A DNA stretch of 64,000 nt, taken from Bradyrhizobium algeriense. GTDB taxonomy: Bacteria > Pseudomonadota > Alphaproteobacteria > Rhizobiales > Xanthobacteraceae. The notes beneath the pieces were generated by a model. It was not told where the DNA came from and did no database searches. It worked only from the letters and a program-made list of their open reading frames with translations. The position numbers and the translations under genes were made by a program. The stretch spans positions 1,860,001 to 1,924,000 of the forward strand of contig NZ_JAZHRV010000001.1 of the NCBI RefSeq assembly GCF_036924595.1. The letters are read 5' to 3'. This document shows, piece by piece, positions 8,701 through 23,459 of the stretch (within the stretch, counting starts at the first letter, position 1; every line of letters begins with the position of its first letter).

Positions 8701-8880
8701 CTAATCCCGTTCGGCTTTTTTCAGCTCCCGATCGATCCGAAGCTGGACCCGCCGGATGGCCAGCAGATTGAGCTTGGCTTCGGTCTTGCCCGCGATGACC
8801 TGGTCGCCGATGCGGAATTGCCATTTCCAAATGCCCGGAGCGACCGCCGTCACGGTGAATTCAACACCCTTGTAGACCAT
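8701..8880 (-). CDS. Small protein of unknown family, intact paralog
   Basis: 59 residues, beginning MVYKGVEFTVTAV. The start at 8880 was chosen by comparison with the paralog at 9036-9226, whose ribosome site and ATG lie at the equivalent place. Features are a WKWQFRIGD core, then a helix (LLAIRRVQLRIDRELKKAE). No known domain, no signal peptide. In-frame ATGs at 8919 and 8928 give longer versions. The two copies probably arose by local duplication. Confidence 0.6.
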   Translation of the reverse strand: MVYKGVEFTVTAVAPGIWKWQFRIGDQVIAGKTEAKLNLLAIRRVQLRIDRELKKAERD

Positions 8881-9035
8881 AGAAAAATCCCGCCGCGGCC
8901 CCAACCGCTTCAAATCCATACTTATCACCTAAAATTGCAAGAAATAAACGATGCAACTGTACGAGATTTGATCAGGCGCCAGCCAGACGCCTGCGAAGAA
9001 ACGGAGAGGAGCCGGGAATAACCCCACGGCCCCGA

Positions 9036-9226
9036 TCAGGACACCAGTTGGTGCGCCGCGTGCTTCAGTTCGCGATCGATTCTTAACTCGACGCGGCGCA
9101 TGCCAGCAAGGCAAGGCTCGCCTCGATCTTACCCGACCTGACCAGGTCGCCAATCCGAAATTGCCATTTCCAGAAGCCCGGGGTCTCCGACTTGGTGAGC
9201 GTATATTCTACGCCTTTGTGGTTCAT
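9036..9226 (-). pseudogene. Frameshifted paralog of the gene at 8701
   Basis: Reading from the ATG at 9226 gives MNHKGVEYTLTKSE and then WKWQFRIGD, closely matching the intact neighbour. The frame then ends early in CAASS-stop at 9083. If one base is restored in CTGGC-ATGCGC near 9101, the frame continues MRRVELRIDRELK and ends at a stop at 9036, matching LLAIRRVQLRIDRELK of the paralog almost residue for residue. The gene therefore has a one-base loss, either a real mutation or a sequencing error. If real, it encodes a truncated 47-residue product. Confidence 0.75.
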
Positions 9227-10050
9227 GAAAATCTCCCGCACTCCTCCGCGATAACGGCAGCGGAACCACAAAGTTCCATATTCCATCTGCTGACATTTGC
9301 CGCGCTCCGGCGCGGCAGAAGTCCTGGCGCTGTATGCGTTCCAACCCCGCAGGCGCGTCCGAATTCCCCCGCCGGCCCCGCTTGCGCGCCGCTAAAAAGC
9401 ACTGCGCCGCGCAAGCGGAGTATGGTCGCTTGGCGGCGCAGGCCTATTCCCCGAGTGATGCAATGTCCCAGGCAAGGTTTTGTCTGGATGGTGAGAAAAA
9501 GGTTCAACGCGCTGGGGGCGAATTTGCCGAGCAATTTGCGCGCTGAAACGGGGCCCTTGCGGCAGACGTATCTGCTCGCGAGGGCGGGGGTGGTCCTCCA
9601 GATTTTCCCCGCCGTCGGCGACCTCGCTGCATAGCCCCATGCGGCGGGGTCGTTTGGCTGGGGCGACCGCGCTTGCAGGGAAAGGCCGCTGCTGCCGGCG
9701 CCTATTCCTGGCGCGTCGGATAAGGCTGCCGCGGCGGCATATGGGGTCTGGAGGGCGCGTCCGGCCGGACCGGCTGCGGCACCCGCGAGGGCTCCGGGGT
9801 GCGGCTGAGGCTCAAGCGCCGTGTGAGGAGATGGGCGCCATGCTGCTGAACCATCGGCAGGGTGGGGGCGGGGGTGAAGGCAACCTGTATGTGCATGCAG
9901 CAAGGCATAGCGTGCGCGTCTTGACGGCCGGTTCAAATGAAACTGCAAGCACGCCTAAAATTGTAAGCGATGTCGCCCAAGGGCCACCGAAGGGGCGTCC
10001 AAGGCATGAGACGTCGCAAGGCATGATTTGCAGATCGACCAATAAACGAT
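9227..10050. other. Long intergenic stretch, no supported gene
   Basis: About 820 bp with no convincing gene. Several open frames exist on both strands (for example 9334-9546 plus and 9702-9908 minus, the latter proline/arginine-rich), but they lack signal sequences, recognisable motifs or good ribosome sites. The G+C is high, so chance open frames are expected. I see no tRNA, repeat pair or insertion sequence end. Confidence 0.5.
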
Positions 10051-10073
10051 GAGACCGCCGGTTCGGCGGCCTC
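10051..10073 (-). terminator. Terminator-like hairpin after the 41-residue gene
   Basis: A stem GAGACCGCCG / CGGCGGCCTC with a three-base loop and one mismatch, lying just downstream of the minus-strand gene at 10084. On the minus strand it is followed by ATCGTTTATTGG, which is only a weak U tract. Confidence 0.5.
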
Positions 10074-10083
10074 ATCGCGAGAG

Positions 10084-10209
10084 CTAGCTTTCCGGCTGCT
10101 CTACGTCAGGCGGCCGGGGGCTGGCGTCCGGCGCCTCTTCACTCCTGGCCGAAAGGTCGGCGGCCTTGTCGAGAAAGCCCGCGGCGACGTCCGGATCCGT
10201 GGTGGCCAT
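10084..10209 (-). CDS. Very small acidic protein, 41 residues
   Basis: Reads MATTDPDVAAGFLDKAADL, then an acidic/proline-rich tail ending VEQPES. Supporting points are an orderly composition (amphipathic start, disordered end), an ATG start, and a terminator-like hairpin directly after the stop. There is no signal peptide or known domain. Its function is unknown. It is too short for most gene finders. Confidence 0.5.
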   Translation of the reverse strand: MATTDPDVAAGFLDKAADLSARSEEAPDASPRPPDVEQPES

Positions 10210-10536
10210 TGCAAATTTCAAAAAGGTTGCCGCTTGTTCCGTTAGATATTTTTTACCCGGCACAATTCTGGTTCCCCGTTAAACTACCCGTCGTCGCTCC
10301 TGATGCGATTACGCACTGCGGCGGAATCCGTTCCGGCGGAAAAGTACAAAAATGGACTCAAGACGGCGGGGATATGGAGCGCTCGCCATGTTCGCGCCGG
10401 GCCTTGAAGGGCGGGCGTTCCGAGCCGAGCTGCCGATTTCGGCATCGTGTCGGCCCATCCGCGGAAATATGCCGAGCCCTGCGCGCCGGGTCACTTCCGT
10501 ATGGTTACGTAGCTGGAGCCGTGCGGCTGGAAAAAC
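10210..10536. other. Intergenic stretch between two tiny genes
   Basis: A plus-strand frame at 10302 (34 codons) and longer frames on both strands exist but show no supporting signal. The AT-rich part at about 10225-10280 may hold the promoter of the minus-strand gene at 10084. Nothing else is seen. Confidence 0.4.
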
Positions 10537-10568
10537 ATCAAAAAATAAGCCGCCCTGTTGGGCGGCTT
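10537..10568 (-). terminator. Rho-independent terminator after the 56-residue gene
   Basis: A perfect nine-pair stem AAGCCGCCC / GGGCGGCTT with a four-base loop. Read on the minus strand it is followed by ATTTTTTGATG, a good U tract. It lies about 90 bp beyond the stop codon of the minus-strand gene at 10657. Confidence 0.8.
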
Positions 10569-10656
10569 TATTAGTCTAACCATTTTGATGATCCATCTCG
10601 AAGGATGGTCCGCTACGGCTATTAGCGATCGATGACAGTCTTGTTACAGGCCCTGC

Positions 10657-10827
10657 CTAACTGTGAAGTCCGCCCTTGTAGACGGGAATTTGTAATTCTG
10701 CTGCCCGCTCCTGCCGTTCCTTCCTGGAAAATTCACGCTCGCGCTGCTCGAAGGCGGCCAGTTCCTTTTGCGCCGTCTCAAGAAAACGGTCGCGTGGTGT
10801 TATTGCCAATTGAGTGTGTCCCGTCAT
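10657..10827 (-). CDS. Small charged helical protein, 56 residues
   Basis: Reads MTGHTQLAITPRDRFLETAQ, then a strongly charged, probably coiled or helical stretch rich in Glu, Arg and Gln (about 20-44), ending LQIPVYKGGLHS. There is no signal peptide or cysteine. The well-formed terminator downstream supports a real minus-strand transcription unit. No family is recognised. Confidence 0.6.
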   Translation of the reverse strand: MTGHTQLAITPRDRFLETAQKELAAFEQREREFSRKERQERAAELQIPVYKGGLHS

Positions 10828-11020
10828 TTACGCACCCCGTCGATTGACCCCAAGGCTCGATGATACTTAAGCCCGCGGACCGCGGGAAGGTCCGCTGCCC
10901 GTAAAATTACGGAATTATGAAAGTTGGGAAGCTGGCAAGTTTGCTTGGGGCACCAGGGGCCAAATTTCACGTGTCCAAGGTACCGGCTGAAATAGGCCCG
11001 CTCGCAAAGACAGGCCTGAA

Positions 11021-11050
11021 CGAAAAAGGCCGCCTCAGTTGGCGGCCTCT
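11021..11050 (-). terminator. Rho-independent terminator after the small Cys-containing gene
   Basis: Stem AGGCCGCC / GGCGGCCT with a six-base loop; on the minus strand it is followed by TTTTTCG. It begins about ten bases after the stop codon of the gene at 11060. Confidence 0.8.
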
Positions 11051-11059
11051 AGACCTCCA

Positions 11060-11278
11060 TCATGATCTAGTTTTTGCTTGTCCCCGCTTGACGCACTCAT
11101 TGATTTTATTGTCCATAACTTCGACCTCGGCGTTAGCAGGTATATTGCAGTGACTGGTCGGGCTAAGCGGGAGCGCCATCCGGCAATCAGGCCCCTTCAT
11201 TTCCGCGCGGACGGCGGAGCGGCATTGATATCCCTGCGACTCCGCCAGAGCGGCTCCATTCGAAGCTGCGAAAGCCAT
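11060..11278 (-). CDS. Small probably exported Cys-containing protein; start uncertain, possibly frameshifted
   Basis: From the ATG at 11278 the product is 72 residues with four cysteines (positions 19, 32, 44, 62). Upstream in the same frame the reading continues SIAGSAIC into an in-frame TGA, looking like the middle of a signal peptide. In another frame a GTG (about 11312), preceded by AGAGG at a good distance, encodes V/M-K-S-L. Removing one C from CTCC would join the two into MKSLIAGSAICMAFAASNG, a normal signal peptide. So the gene may be frameshifted at about 11300. The terminator beyond the stop argues that it is or was transcribed. Function unknown. Confidence 0.45.
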   Translation of the reverse strand: MAFAASNGAALAESQGYQCRSAVRAEMKGPDCRMALPLSPTSHCNIPANAEVEVMDNKINECVKRGQAKTRS

Positions 11279-11433
11279 ACAGATTGCTGAACCTGCAATG
11301 GAGAGACTTCACGGGCGTTGCCTCTATCTTGCTGTGAGGCAGTGAAGGCTAAGCTCAAAATCAAATTAGGCCACTGTTAACTTCAAAACCGGCCACCAGC
11401 GGTTGAAACAGGCCATTGCCATCTCCGGGAAAA

Positions 11434-11448
11434 GAACATATTGCGAAC
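11434..11448. promoter_or_regulatory. LexA (SOS) box of recA
   Basis: GAACATATTGCGAAC fits GAAC-N7-GAAC, the reverse complement of the alphaproteobacterial SOS box GTTC-N7-GTTC. A further GAAC follows at 11452-11455. It lies about 115 bp before the recA start, in the only intergenic region upstream of recA, so DNA damage probably induces recA through LexA. Confidence 0.8.
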
Positions 11449-11564
11449 ATAGAACAAACGTGGTACGAAATTCCTATACGCCAACGAATCCAGAAATCGA
11501 ATCCTAAAACCTTCCATCGCCCGTTTGTCCCGCTCGCGAATCCCCGCCATAAGGAGCACGTATT

Positions 11565-12653
<1,089 letters not shown>

Positions 12654-12775
12654 GTTTCCGACGCTTCAGGCCGATAAGGTTTGAAACGCGACAGACGGGT
12701 GCTGCGGACGTTGAGTTGCCGACGTCTTCAGCGCCCGTTTTGTTTGGTAATTCTGCGTGCGCAGGTGATTGGCTC

Positions 12776-13786
12776 ATGAGGCGTCTGATCCTAACCAGTT
12801 CGTCCGGATTTGGTCTTCTTGGTTCGGGCCTTGCCGAATTTGTCATCCACTTTTGCTATCGCTTCGCGTGGGGGCAGTTGCCGTCCCCGGACGAGCTTTC
12901 GTCCTATCTCGGAACGCGTTCGGAGGAACAGCGTTCGGGGGATCACTGGTCGGACTATGGCCGCCGGGGGCCTGCCGACGACGAGGAAAGACAAGACCTC
13001 AGCCTTGTCGAATTCTGCGAGGCCTACGACACGATCGAACTGTGGTTCGACCCGCATCCTAACGACCAGTTGCAACTGGTCTGGCTGCTCGATTACTTCC
13101 AGTCTCATCCGGAGATTGCAGCGAAGCTGGTTTTTCGCCTTGTTGACTTTGATTTGCTTGGCGTGCGCGCGGAGGAGTTTCGCAGGCTTGAGGTGTTCGA
13201 TTTGTCCGTTACGGAGGCGGAATTGAACACGGCAAGCCGGAGCTGGCAGGCGTATTGTTCGCCGACGCCCGAAGCCTGCTTCGATCTGCTTTCCAGCAAT
13301 CTGAGCGCCTTGCCGCTGCTAAGACCGGCCATGGTCGAACTGCTCGAAGAGCTGCCCTCCGGCGTGACCGGGCTCGGCGCAACTGAAATGCGGATACTGG
13401 AGATGTTGGCGTGGGGATTTGCGAATACCAATCCGCTGTTTCATCTGCGGACTATCCGCGGCACGCGCATCTTCGGCGAATGGGAATGCGGCTATTTGCT
13501 CGATGGGCTGGCGTTCGGGCGCAAACCGGCCGTGGCGGGCCTTGACGAGGGGCTGCGCACACTTTTGCGGGAAAACCTCAGGGATCGCCATGAGGCCTAC
13601 TTACGCAGCCGCCTGTCGCTTACCGAGTTCGGCAAGGCTGTTGTCGCCCACAAGGAAGACTTCAGCCGGCACAATCCAATCGACCGCTGGTGGGGCGGCA
13701 CGCATTTGACCAACGATAATCTGTGGCGCTGGAATCCGGCGCTGACCAAGCCCTTCTGCAGGCAGTCTGAACGAGGCGTACCGTGA
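12776..13786 (+). CDS. Unknown protein, tandem paralog A (DUF1835-like N terminus possible)
   Basis: 336 residues from the ATG at 12776, with AGGTGA upstream. It opens MRRLILTSSSGFGLLGSGLAEFV and has a middle region with WLLDYFQSHPEIAAKL and a C-terminal block RLSLTEFGKAVV then HNPIDRWWGGTHLTNDNLWRW. The same layout is found in the next gene, so the two are tandem paralogs. The opening resembles DUF1835-type proteins that start with an amino-acid stretch binding a small ligand, but I am not sure of this. No signal peptide; probably cytoplasmic. Translationally coupled: its stop overlaps the GTG of the next gene. Confidence 0.75.
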   Translation: MRRLILTSSSGFGLLGSGLAEFVIHFCYRFAWGQLPSPDELSSYLGTRSEEQRSGDHWSDYGRRGPADDEERQDLSLVEFCEAYDTIELWFDPHPNDQLQLVWLLDYFQSHPEIAAKLVFRLVDFDLLGVRAEEFRRLEVFDLSVTEAELNTASRSWQAYCSPTPEACFDLLSSNLSALPLLRPAMVELLEELPSGVTGLGATEMRILEMLAWGFANTNPLFHLRTIRGTRIFGEWECGYLLDGLAFGRKPAVAGLDEGLRTLLRENLRDRHEAYLRSRLSLTEFGKAVVAHKEDFSRHNPIDRWWGGTHLTNDNLWRWNPALTKPFCRQSERGVP

Positions 13787-14766
13787 CGCGTTTGATCCTG
13801 ACGTCAGATTCCTCAAGTGCGGGCTGCGTTGTAACGGCCGGTCTTGCCGATCTGGCTGTCGCCATCGAGCTTCGGATGGTTTGGGGGGCGCCGCGTTCCG
13901 ATGCGGAGCTTGCAGCATTTTTGGAGGCAAGGACAACGCAAGGGCCGGACTCGCATTGGCTCTATTCTTTGCCCCGGCAGCGCCGTCAGAAATCCGGCTT
14001 CAAGGATCTCGGGTTGATCGAGGCTTGCGAACGTTGCGAAACGGTCGAGCTCTGGATGGAAACCGAGCCGAATGCCCAACTAGTCCTGATCTGGCTGCTG
14101 AATTATCTCGGCCCACAGGCGAAAACATTAAACATTATCTTGCGACATTTGGATGCCTCTCTCGGCGAGACAGAACCGGCGCGTCTCGCCGAATTGAGGT
14201 TTCCGGGTGTTGCGATCAACGACCATCATATCGAGATCGCAAGCCTTGCGTGGCAGGCCTTCCGGGCACCCACGCCACGCGCGTGGTTCAACCTGCTGAG
14301 CAAGGATCTGAGCATCTTGCCGCAGCTTCGGCGATGCGTTCTGGAAATGCTCGATGAGCTTCCCGGTCGCGCAACCGGGCTTGGCGCGTCCGAACTGCGA
14401 ATTCTGGAATTGATCGCGGCCGGTTACGTGCATCCGTTCGAGGTATTTCCTCATTTCAAGCAGCGCTTTCAGCGCCGCGTGTTCGGCTATTGGGAAGCTG
14501 GTGCTCTCCTGGAAAGGCTTGCGCTGGCCCCGGTGCCGGCCGTGTCAGGCCTCGCGGAATGGCCGTTCACGCTGGAGATGCACGATGAGCATGAGCGATA
14601 CGAGCGATATAAGGAAAGCCGGCTATCGCTCACCGCGCTCGGCAAGGCAATTTTGGCCGGCAACGAAGATTTCAGCCAGCATAACCCGATCGATCGCTGG
14701 TGGGGCGGCACGCACCTGACCAACGACCGGCTGTGGCGCTGGGACCCTGTATTGCTCGTGCCGTAG
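13783..14766 (+). CDS. Unknown protein, tandem paralog B
   Basis: 327 residues starting at a GTG that overlaps the TGA of the previous gene (GTGA, 13783-13786), the usual sign of translational coupling. It opens MTRLILTSDSSSAG and shares with paralog A the segments LVLIWLLNYLG, TGLGASELRILELI, LSLTALGKAIL and the C-terminal HNPIDRWWGGTHLTNDRLWRW. The two copies are clearly homologous but well diverged, so the duplication is old. No catalytic motif can be named. A palindromic repeat follows the stop. Confidence 0.8.
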   Translation: MTRLILTSDSSSAGCVVTAGLADLAVAIELRMVWGAPRSDAELAAFLEARTTQGPDSHWLYSLPRQRRQKSGFKDLGLIEACERCETVELWMETEPNAQLVLIWLLNYLGPQAKTLNIILRHLDASLGETEPARLAELRFPGVAINDHHIEIASLAWQAFRAPTPRAWFNLLSKDLSILPQLRRCVLEMLDELPGRATGLGASELRILELIAAGYVHPFEVFPHFKQRFQRRVFGYWEAGALLERLALAPVPAVSGLAEWPFTLEMHDEHERYERYKESRLSLTALGKAILAGNEDFSQHNPIDRWWGGTHLTNDRLWRWDPVLLVP

Positions 14767-14776
14767 CGGCGTGGCC

Positions 14777-14866
14777 GTAGGATGGGTAGAGCGCAGCGAA
14801 ACCCATCATCGTGGCGCACCCGCGGTGATGACCATGATGGGTTTCGCTTCGCGCTACCCATCCTAC
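14777..14866. repeat. Long palindromic intergenic repeat (GTAGGATGGGTAGAGCG family)
   Basis: Two 33-base arms, 14777-14809 and 14834-14866, form an almost perfect inverted repeat; the left arm begins GTAGGATGGGTAGAGCGCAG and the right ends GCTACCCATCCTAC. It fills the gap between two convergent genes and may double as a transcription terminator. Confidence 0.85.
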
Positions 14867-14873
14867 AAGAGCA

Positions 14874-17747
<2,874 letters not shown>

Positions 17748-17759
17748 GGCGTGCTTTCC

Positions 17760-18125
17760 TTAAGCCGTATGTGCCTTGTAAGCGGCCTCATCCATCAGGC
17801 CGCCGAGTTCGCTCTTGTCCGCAATCCTGAGCTTGAAGAACCACGCCTTGCCGGCGGCGTCGGAATTCACCAGCGCGGGTTCGGCGGCGAGCGCCTCGTT
17901 GACTTCGAGCACTTCGCCCGAGATCGGCGCATAGACGTCGGAGGCGGCCTTGACCGATTCGACCACGGCGGCGGCTTCGGCCTTTTTCAGGGCGCGGCCG
18001 ACCTTGGGCAGTTCGACGAACACGACGTCGCCGAGCTGCGACTGCGCATAGTCGGTGACCCCGATGGTGGCGACATCGCCCTCGATGCGGAGCCATTCGT
18101 GGTCTGAGGTGAACAACGTCGTCAT
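17760..18125 (-). CDS. gcvH: Glycine cleavage system H protein (lipoyl carrier)
   Basis: 121 residues, the usual length. The lipoylated lysine is Lys59 in [14 protein letters not shown]. It opens [19 protein letters not shown], typical of H proteins. It carries the aminomethyl group between GcvP and GcvT and the reduced dihydrolipoyl arm to the L protein, which is not encoded here. It lies 37 bp after gcvT and 12 bp before gcvP in one operon. Confidence 0.97.
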   Translation of the reverse strand: MTTLFTSDHEWLRIEGDVATIGVTDYAQSQLGDVVFVELPKVGRALKKAEAAAVVESVKAASDVYAPISGEVLEVNEALAAEPALVNSDAAGKAWFFKLRIADKSELGGLMDEAAYKAHTA

Positions 18126-18162
18126 GAAACTTCCTCTGGCGTTTGAATCAGCGTTTGCAGAA

Positions 18163-19308
18163 CTAGCGTTTGTAGGTGTTGGGAACGAAAGGCATGGCCG
18201 CGACCTGCAGCGGCAGGCGCTGGCCGCGCACTTCGGCGAAAACCTGCGTGCCGTCGGCGGACAACGATGTCGGCAGGTAGCCCATCGCAACCGGCGCATT
18301 GAGGCTTGGGCCAAAACCGCCCGACGTGACCTTGCCGATCGGGTCGCTTGAGGCGGCGTCGGCAAACAGCAGCGCACCTTCGCGCACCGGCGCGCGGCCC
18401 TCGGGCCGCAAGCCGACGCGGCGGCGCGACGCGCCTTTTTCAAATTGCGAAAGGATTTTTTCGGCGCCGGGGAATCCGCCGGCGCGGGCGCCGCCGGTGC
18501 GACGGCTCTTCTGCACCGACCATTCCAGCGCGCCCTCGACCGGCGTCGTCGTGGTGTCGATGTCGTGGCCATAAAGACAAAGCCCGGCTTCCAGCCGCAG
18601 GCTGTCGCGCGCGCCAAGGCCAATCGGCAGCACGTCCTGATTATCCAGCAGCGCCGCGACCAGCGTCTCGGCGTGCTCGGCCGGAACCGAAATCTCAAAC
18701 CCGTCCTCGCCGGTATAACCGGAGCGCGAGACGAAGCAGTCGAAGCCTAAGACCTTCCGCGGCCCGGTATCCATGAACCGCATCGCGGTCACGTCTGCAC
18801 AAAATTTGGCCAGCACCGATTCCGCTTTCGGCCCCTGCAGCGCGATCAGGCCGCGGTCGGCCAGCGAATCGACGACGCAGGTCTCGGAGAGATGCGCGCG
18901 CAGATGCGCTTCGTCCTCGGCCTTGCAGGCGGCGTTGACGACCAGAAACAGATGGTCGCCGAAATTCGCCACCATCAGATCGTCGAGGAGGCCGCCGTCT
19001 TCATTGGTGAACTGCGCGTAGCGCTGCCGTCCCGGTGCAACCGCCACGATGTCCTGCGGCACCAACCGCTCCAGCGCCAGCGCCGCATCGGCGACCTGGC
19101 CTGATTTGGGACGCAGCGCGAGCTGGCCCATATGCGAGACATCGAACAGGCCGGCGCTCGCGCGTGTATGCAGATGCTCCCTGAGCACGCCGGAGGCGTA
19201 TTGCACCGGCATCTCATAGCCCGCGAAGGGAACCATCTTACCGCCGCGCGCAACATGGAGCGCGTGCAACGGGGTGCGTTTCAGGTGAGATTCGTCGCGT
19301 GCCAGCAT
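18163..19308 (-). CDS. gcvT: Aminomethyltransferase, T protein of glycine cleavage
   Basis: 381 residues from the ATG at 19308 ([18 protein letters not shown]), with GAGGG seven bases upstream; the open frame continues to 19416 through the riboswitch leader but that part is not coding. The family signatures [24 protein letters not shown] and [12 protein letters not shown] are present, and the C-terminal domain carries [14 protein letters not shown]. It transfers the methylene group from the H protein to tetrahydrofolate, releasing ammonia. First gene of the operon, directly under the riboswitch. Confidence 0.95.
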   Translation of the reverse strand: MLARDESHLKRTPLHALHVARGGKMVPFAGYEMPVQYASGVLREHLHTRASAGLFDVSHMGQLALRPKSGQVADAALALERLVPQDIVAVAPGRQRYAQFTNEDGGLLDDLMVANFGDHLFLVVNAACKAEDEAHLRAHLSETCVVDSLADRGLIALQGPKAESVLAKFCADVTAMRFMDTGPRKVLGFDCFVSRSGYTGEDGFEISVPAEHAETLVAALLDNQDVLPIGLGARDSLRLEAGLCLYGHDIDTTTTPVEGALEWSVQKSRRTGGARAGGFPGAEKILSQFEKGASRRRVGLRPEGRAPVREGALLFADAASSDPIGKVTSGGFGPSLNAPVAMGYLPTSLSADGTQVFAEVRGQRLPLQVAAMPFVPNTYKR

Positions 19309-19360
19309 CCAGGGACCCTCAGGGGTTCCGGGGACCAGCCCCCGAAAACCCGAAAGAAAG

Positions 19361-19530
19361 CCCCATCTGTCGCTGTGCCTGAGAGTATTATCCCGTCGGC
19401 GGACGCCCTGGGCCAAAGCCGCCCGGCGTCACTTTCCAGATGCTAGTTCGTCACGCGGTTCGTTTGCCTGAGAGTTTCCGGGGCGGTTGCTCCTTCGGCG
19501 CCGGCGCTAAAGCCGATCTCTCCCGACGTG
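19361..19530 (-). ncRNA. Tandem glycine riboswitch upstream of gcvT
   Basis: Read on the minus strand. Aptamer 1 runs from GTCGGGAGAGATCGGC (about 19528) through GCCGAAGGAGCAAC to AACTCTCAGGCAAAC (19462-19475). Aptamer 2 follows a short linker, has CTGGAAAGTGACGCC, and ends ATACTCTCAGGCACA (19374-19388) and GACAGATGGGG. The two CTCTCAGG cores and the GGAGCAAC bulge are the hallmark of the cooperative glycine riboswitch. About 50 bases of leader, including CGGGGGCTGGTCCCCGG, separate it from the gcvT ATG and may form the expression platform. Glycine is expected to switch the operon on. A TTGACA at 19571-19576 (minus) is a possible -35 box. Confidence 0.9.
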
Positions 19531-19741
19531 ACGTCTTACAGATAGGAGGGAAACACAGCCCTGCCAAGCCTGTCAACGCAGCCGCAGCATTATCAACGGG
19601 ACTTGCGCGCCTATCTTGTGTGCTGCGGCAAGCCCATGATCCGCCTGCACAGTTTCTGGACAGCACGGCGGCCCTTGTCTAAAAGCGTACCGCCGGAAGA
19701 TTGGGCTATTTGCGGCCCGACCCGGGCATACTTCCGATTGG

Positions 19742-22423
<2,682 letters not shown>

Positions 22424-22759
22424 AGCGCAGGCAAGCTCGGGCGTGGACTCATAGACCTCTTGATCGCTAGCGCTGTCGCTGCGATTGCAATGGCTGATGG
22501 ACCAACTTTGCCGAGCAGGATGTGATCCTGGCGCTATCCATCGCCCCTACAAGTGGGAGCGGCAGAAGGGCTGACGCCACCTTCATTCGTCACGCTGCAG
22601 CCTAATTCGTGGTGATGCTGCAGAGAATCCACGTTGATCGAACTCTCGATGGTGCCGCGAACCTTGCGGGCATCATTTGGTAGCGGCATTCCGGTGGACA
22701 ACCCGATCGCTGGACTTACGCGACAGCCGACTTTTGGCGTTCAGGCGAGAGGTGCCAGG
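22424..22759. other. Intergenic stretch after alaS
   Basis: About 335 bp. Open frames in it show no domain, signal peptide or ribosome site. The upstream part of the frame that contains the next gene (22634-22759) looks like leader sequence. No hairpin with a clear U tract was found after alaS. Confidence 0.4.
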
Positions 22760-23104
22760 ATGATCTGGTGGATGGTGAAGCGATCTCTATTTGCGTCAAT
22801 CGTCTTTGGCGCTTCCGTCTGCGTGGCCTCAGCGCAGGACGCCAAGGTTTCAGTCGAAATGATTGGCGTCGGGAGCATGAGTTGCGCGCACTGGCGGTCC
22901 GCGGAAGAGCACCGGCTGGAGGGGACGGTCTGGATCCACGGTTTCTGGACGGGACTTAATTATGTTGCCGCGGCGAGTGGCCAAACACAGCCGAAGATCA
23001 GTGTGTCGTCGATCGTGGCGGAAGTCGAAAAGACATGCGCTCGGAAAGCATCCCAGACTTTAGCCAGCGCCGTATGGACGACGTATCTCGGGGCCAAGAG
23101 GTAG
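22760..23104 (+). CDS. Small exported protein with paired cysteines (HdeA/Rap1a-like appearance)
   Basis: 114 residues from the ATG at 22760, with GAGAGGTG upstream; the ATG at 22772 is an alternative. A signal peptide ends VASAQ. The mature part has two cysteines, SMSCAHWRS and EKTCARK, flanking a WIHGFWTGLNYVAAASG segment. This arrangement (small periplasmic protein, one disulfide, a WxxG-F/YWSG-like strand) is seen in HdeA-type acid chaperones and Rap1a-type immunity proteins. I cannot separate these by eye, so no function is claimed. Confidence 0.65.
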   Translation: MIWWMVKRSLFASIVFGASVCVASAQDAKVSVEMIGVGSMSCAHWRSAEEHRLEGTVWIHGFWTGLNYVAAASGQTQPKISVSSIVAEVEKTCARKASQTLASAVWTTYLGAKR

Positions 23105-23459
23105 GGACGCCGCGATCTGCCGGTCTCAGCCAGGGCCATCTCCCAATCGATCGAACCATGGTCCTGCGCCAGTTCTGATGCCGCTGTTCTCCTGCGCTCA
23201 GACGATCCCGCTGCGCGGTATGCAGTGCCGCTTTCGCCATCCTGACTCTGTTGCGGGAACTTAGAGGGTGCGACCTGATGCGGCCGCGGCTCAGGATGGT
23301 GTGGTGCACCGTTCTATTGCTGGATCTGTTGCTGGCAATTCGGCCCCGGGGCGAGCATAGTTGCGACGTCACAATTCCGGATAGGTTCGTCGGCGTCGAT
23401 GATGCGGACTCTCCCGGTCAACGCCGGTGATCTGCGGTTCGGACAACCGGAGTCCTGCC
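23105..23459. other. Intergenic stretch, possibly with one tiny gene
   Basis: About 355 bp between the small exported protein and the DUF2270 gene. A low-confidence 50-codon frame at 23278-23430 is listed separately. Nothing else is seen. Confidence 0.4.
23278..23430 (+). CDS. Possible tiny membrane or exported peptide, 50 residues
   Basis: Reads MRPRLRMVWCTVLLLDLLLAI followed by a short polar tail with one cysteine. The basic start and hydrophobic stretch look like a signal anchor, and GAGG lies nine bases before the ATG. There is no homology evidence, and in high-G+C DNA such a frame can occur by chance. Confidence 0.25.
   Translation: MRPRLRMVWCTVLLLDLLLAIRPRGEHSCDVTIPDRFVGVDDADSPGQRR

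Noticed and set aside
9223..9948. 241-codon minus-strand frame in the intergenic stretch
   Set aside because: Pro/Arg/Ala-rich without ordered motifs; overlaps the frameshifted paralog in another frame.
10302..10406. 34-codon plus-strand frame
   Set aside because: No ribosome site, no terminator and no repeat support; too short to trust.
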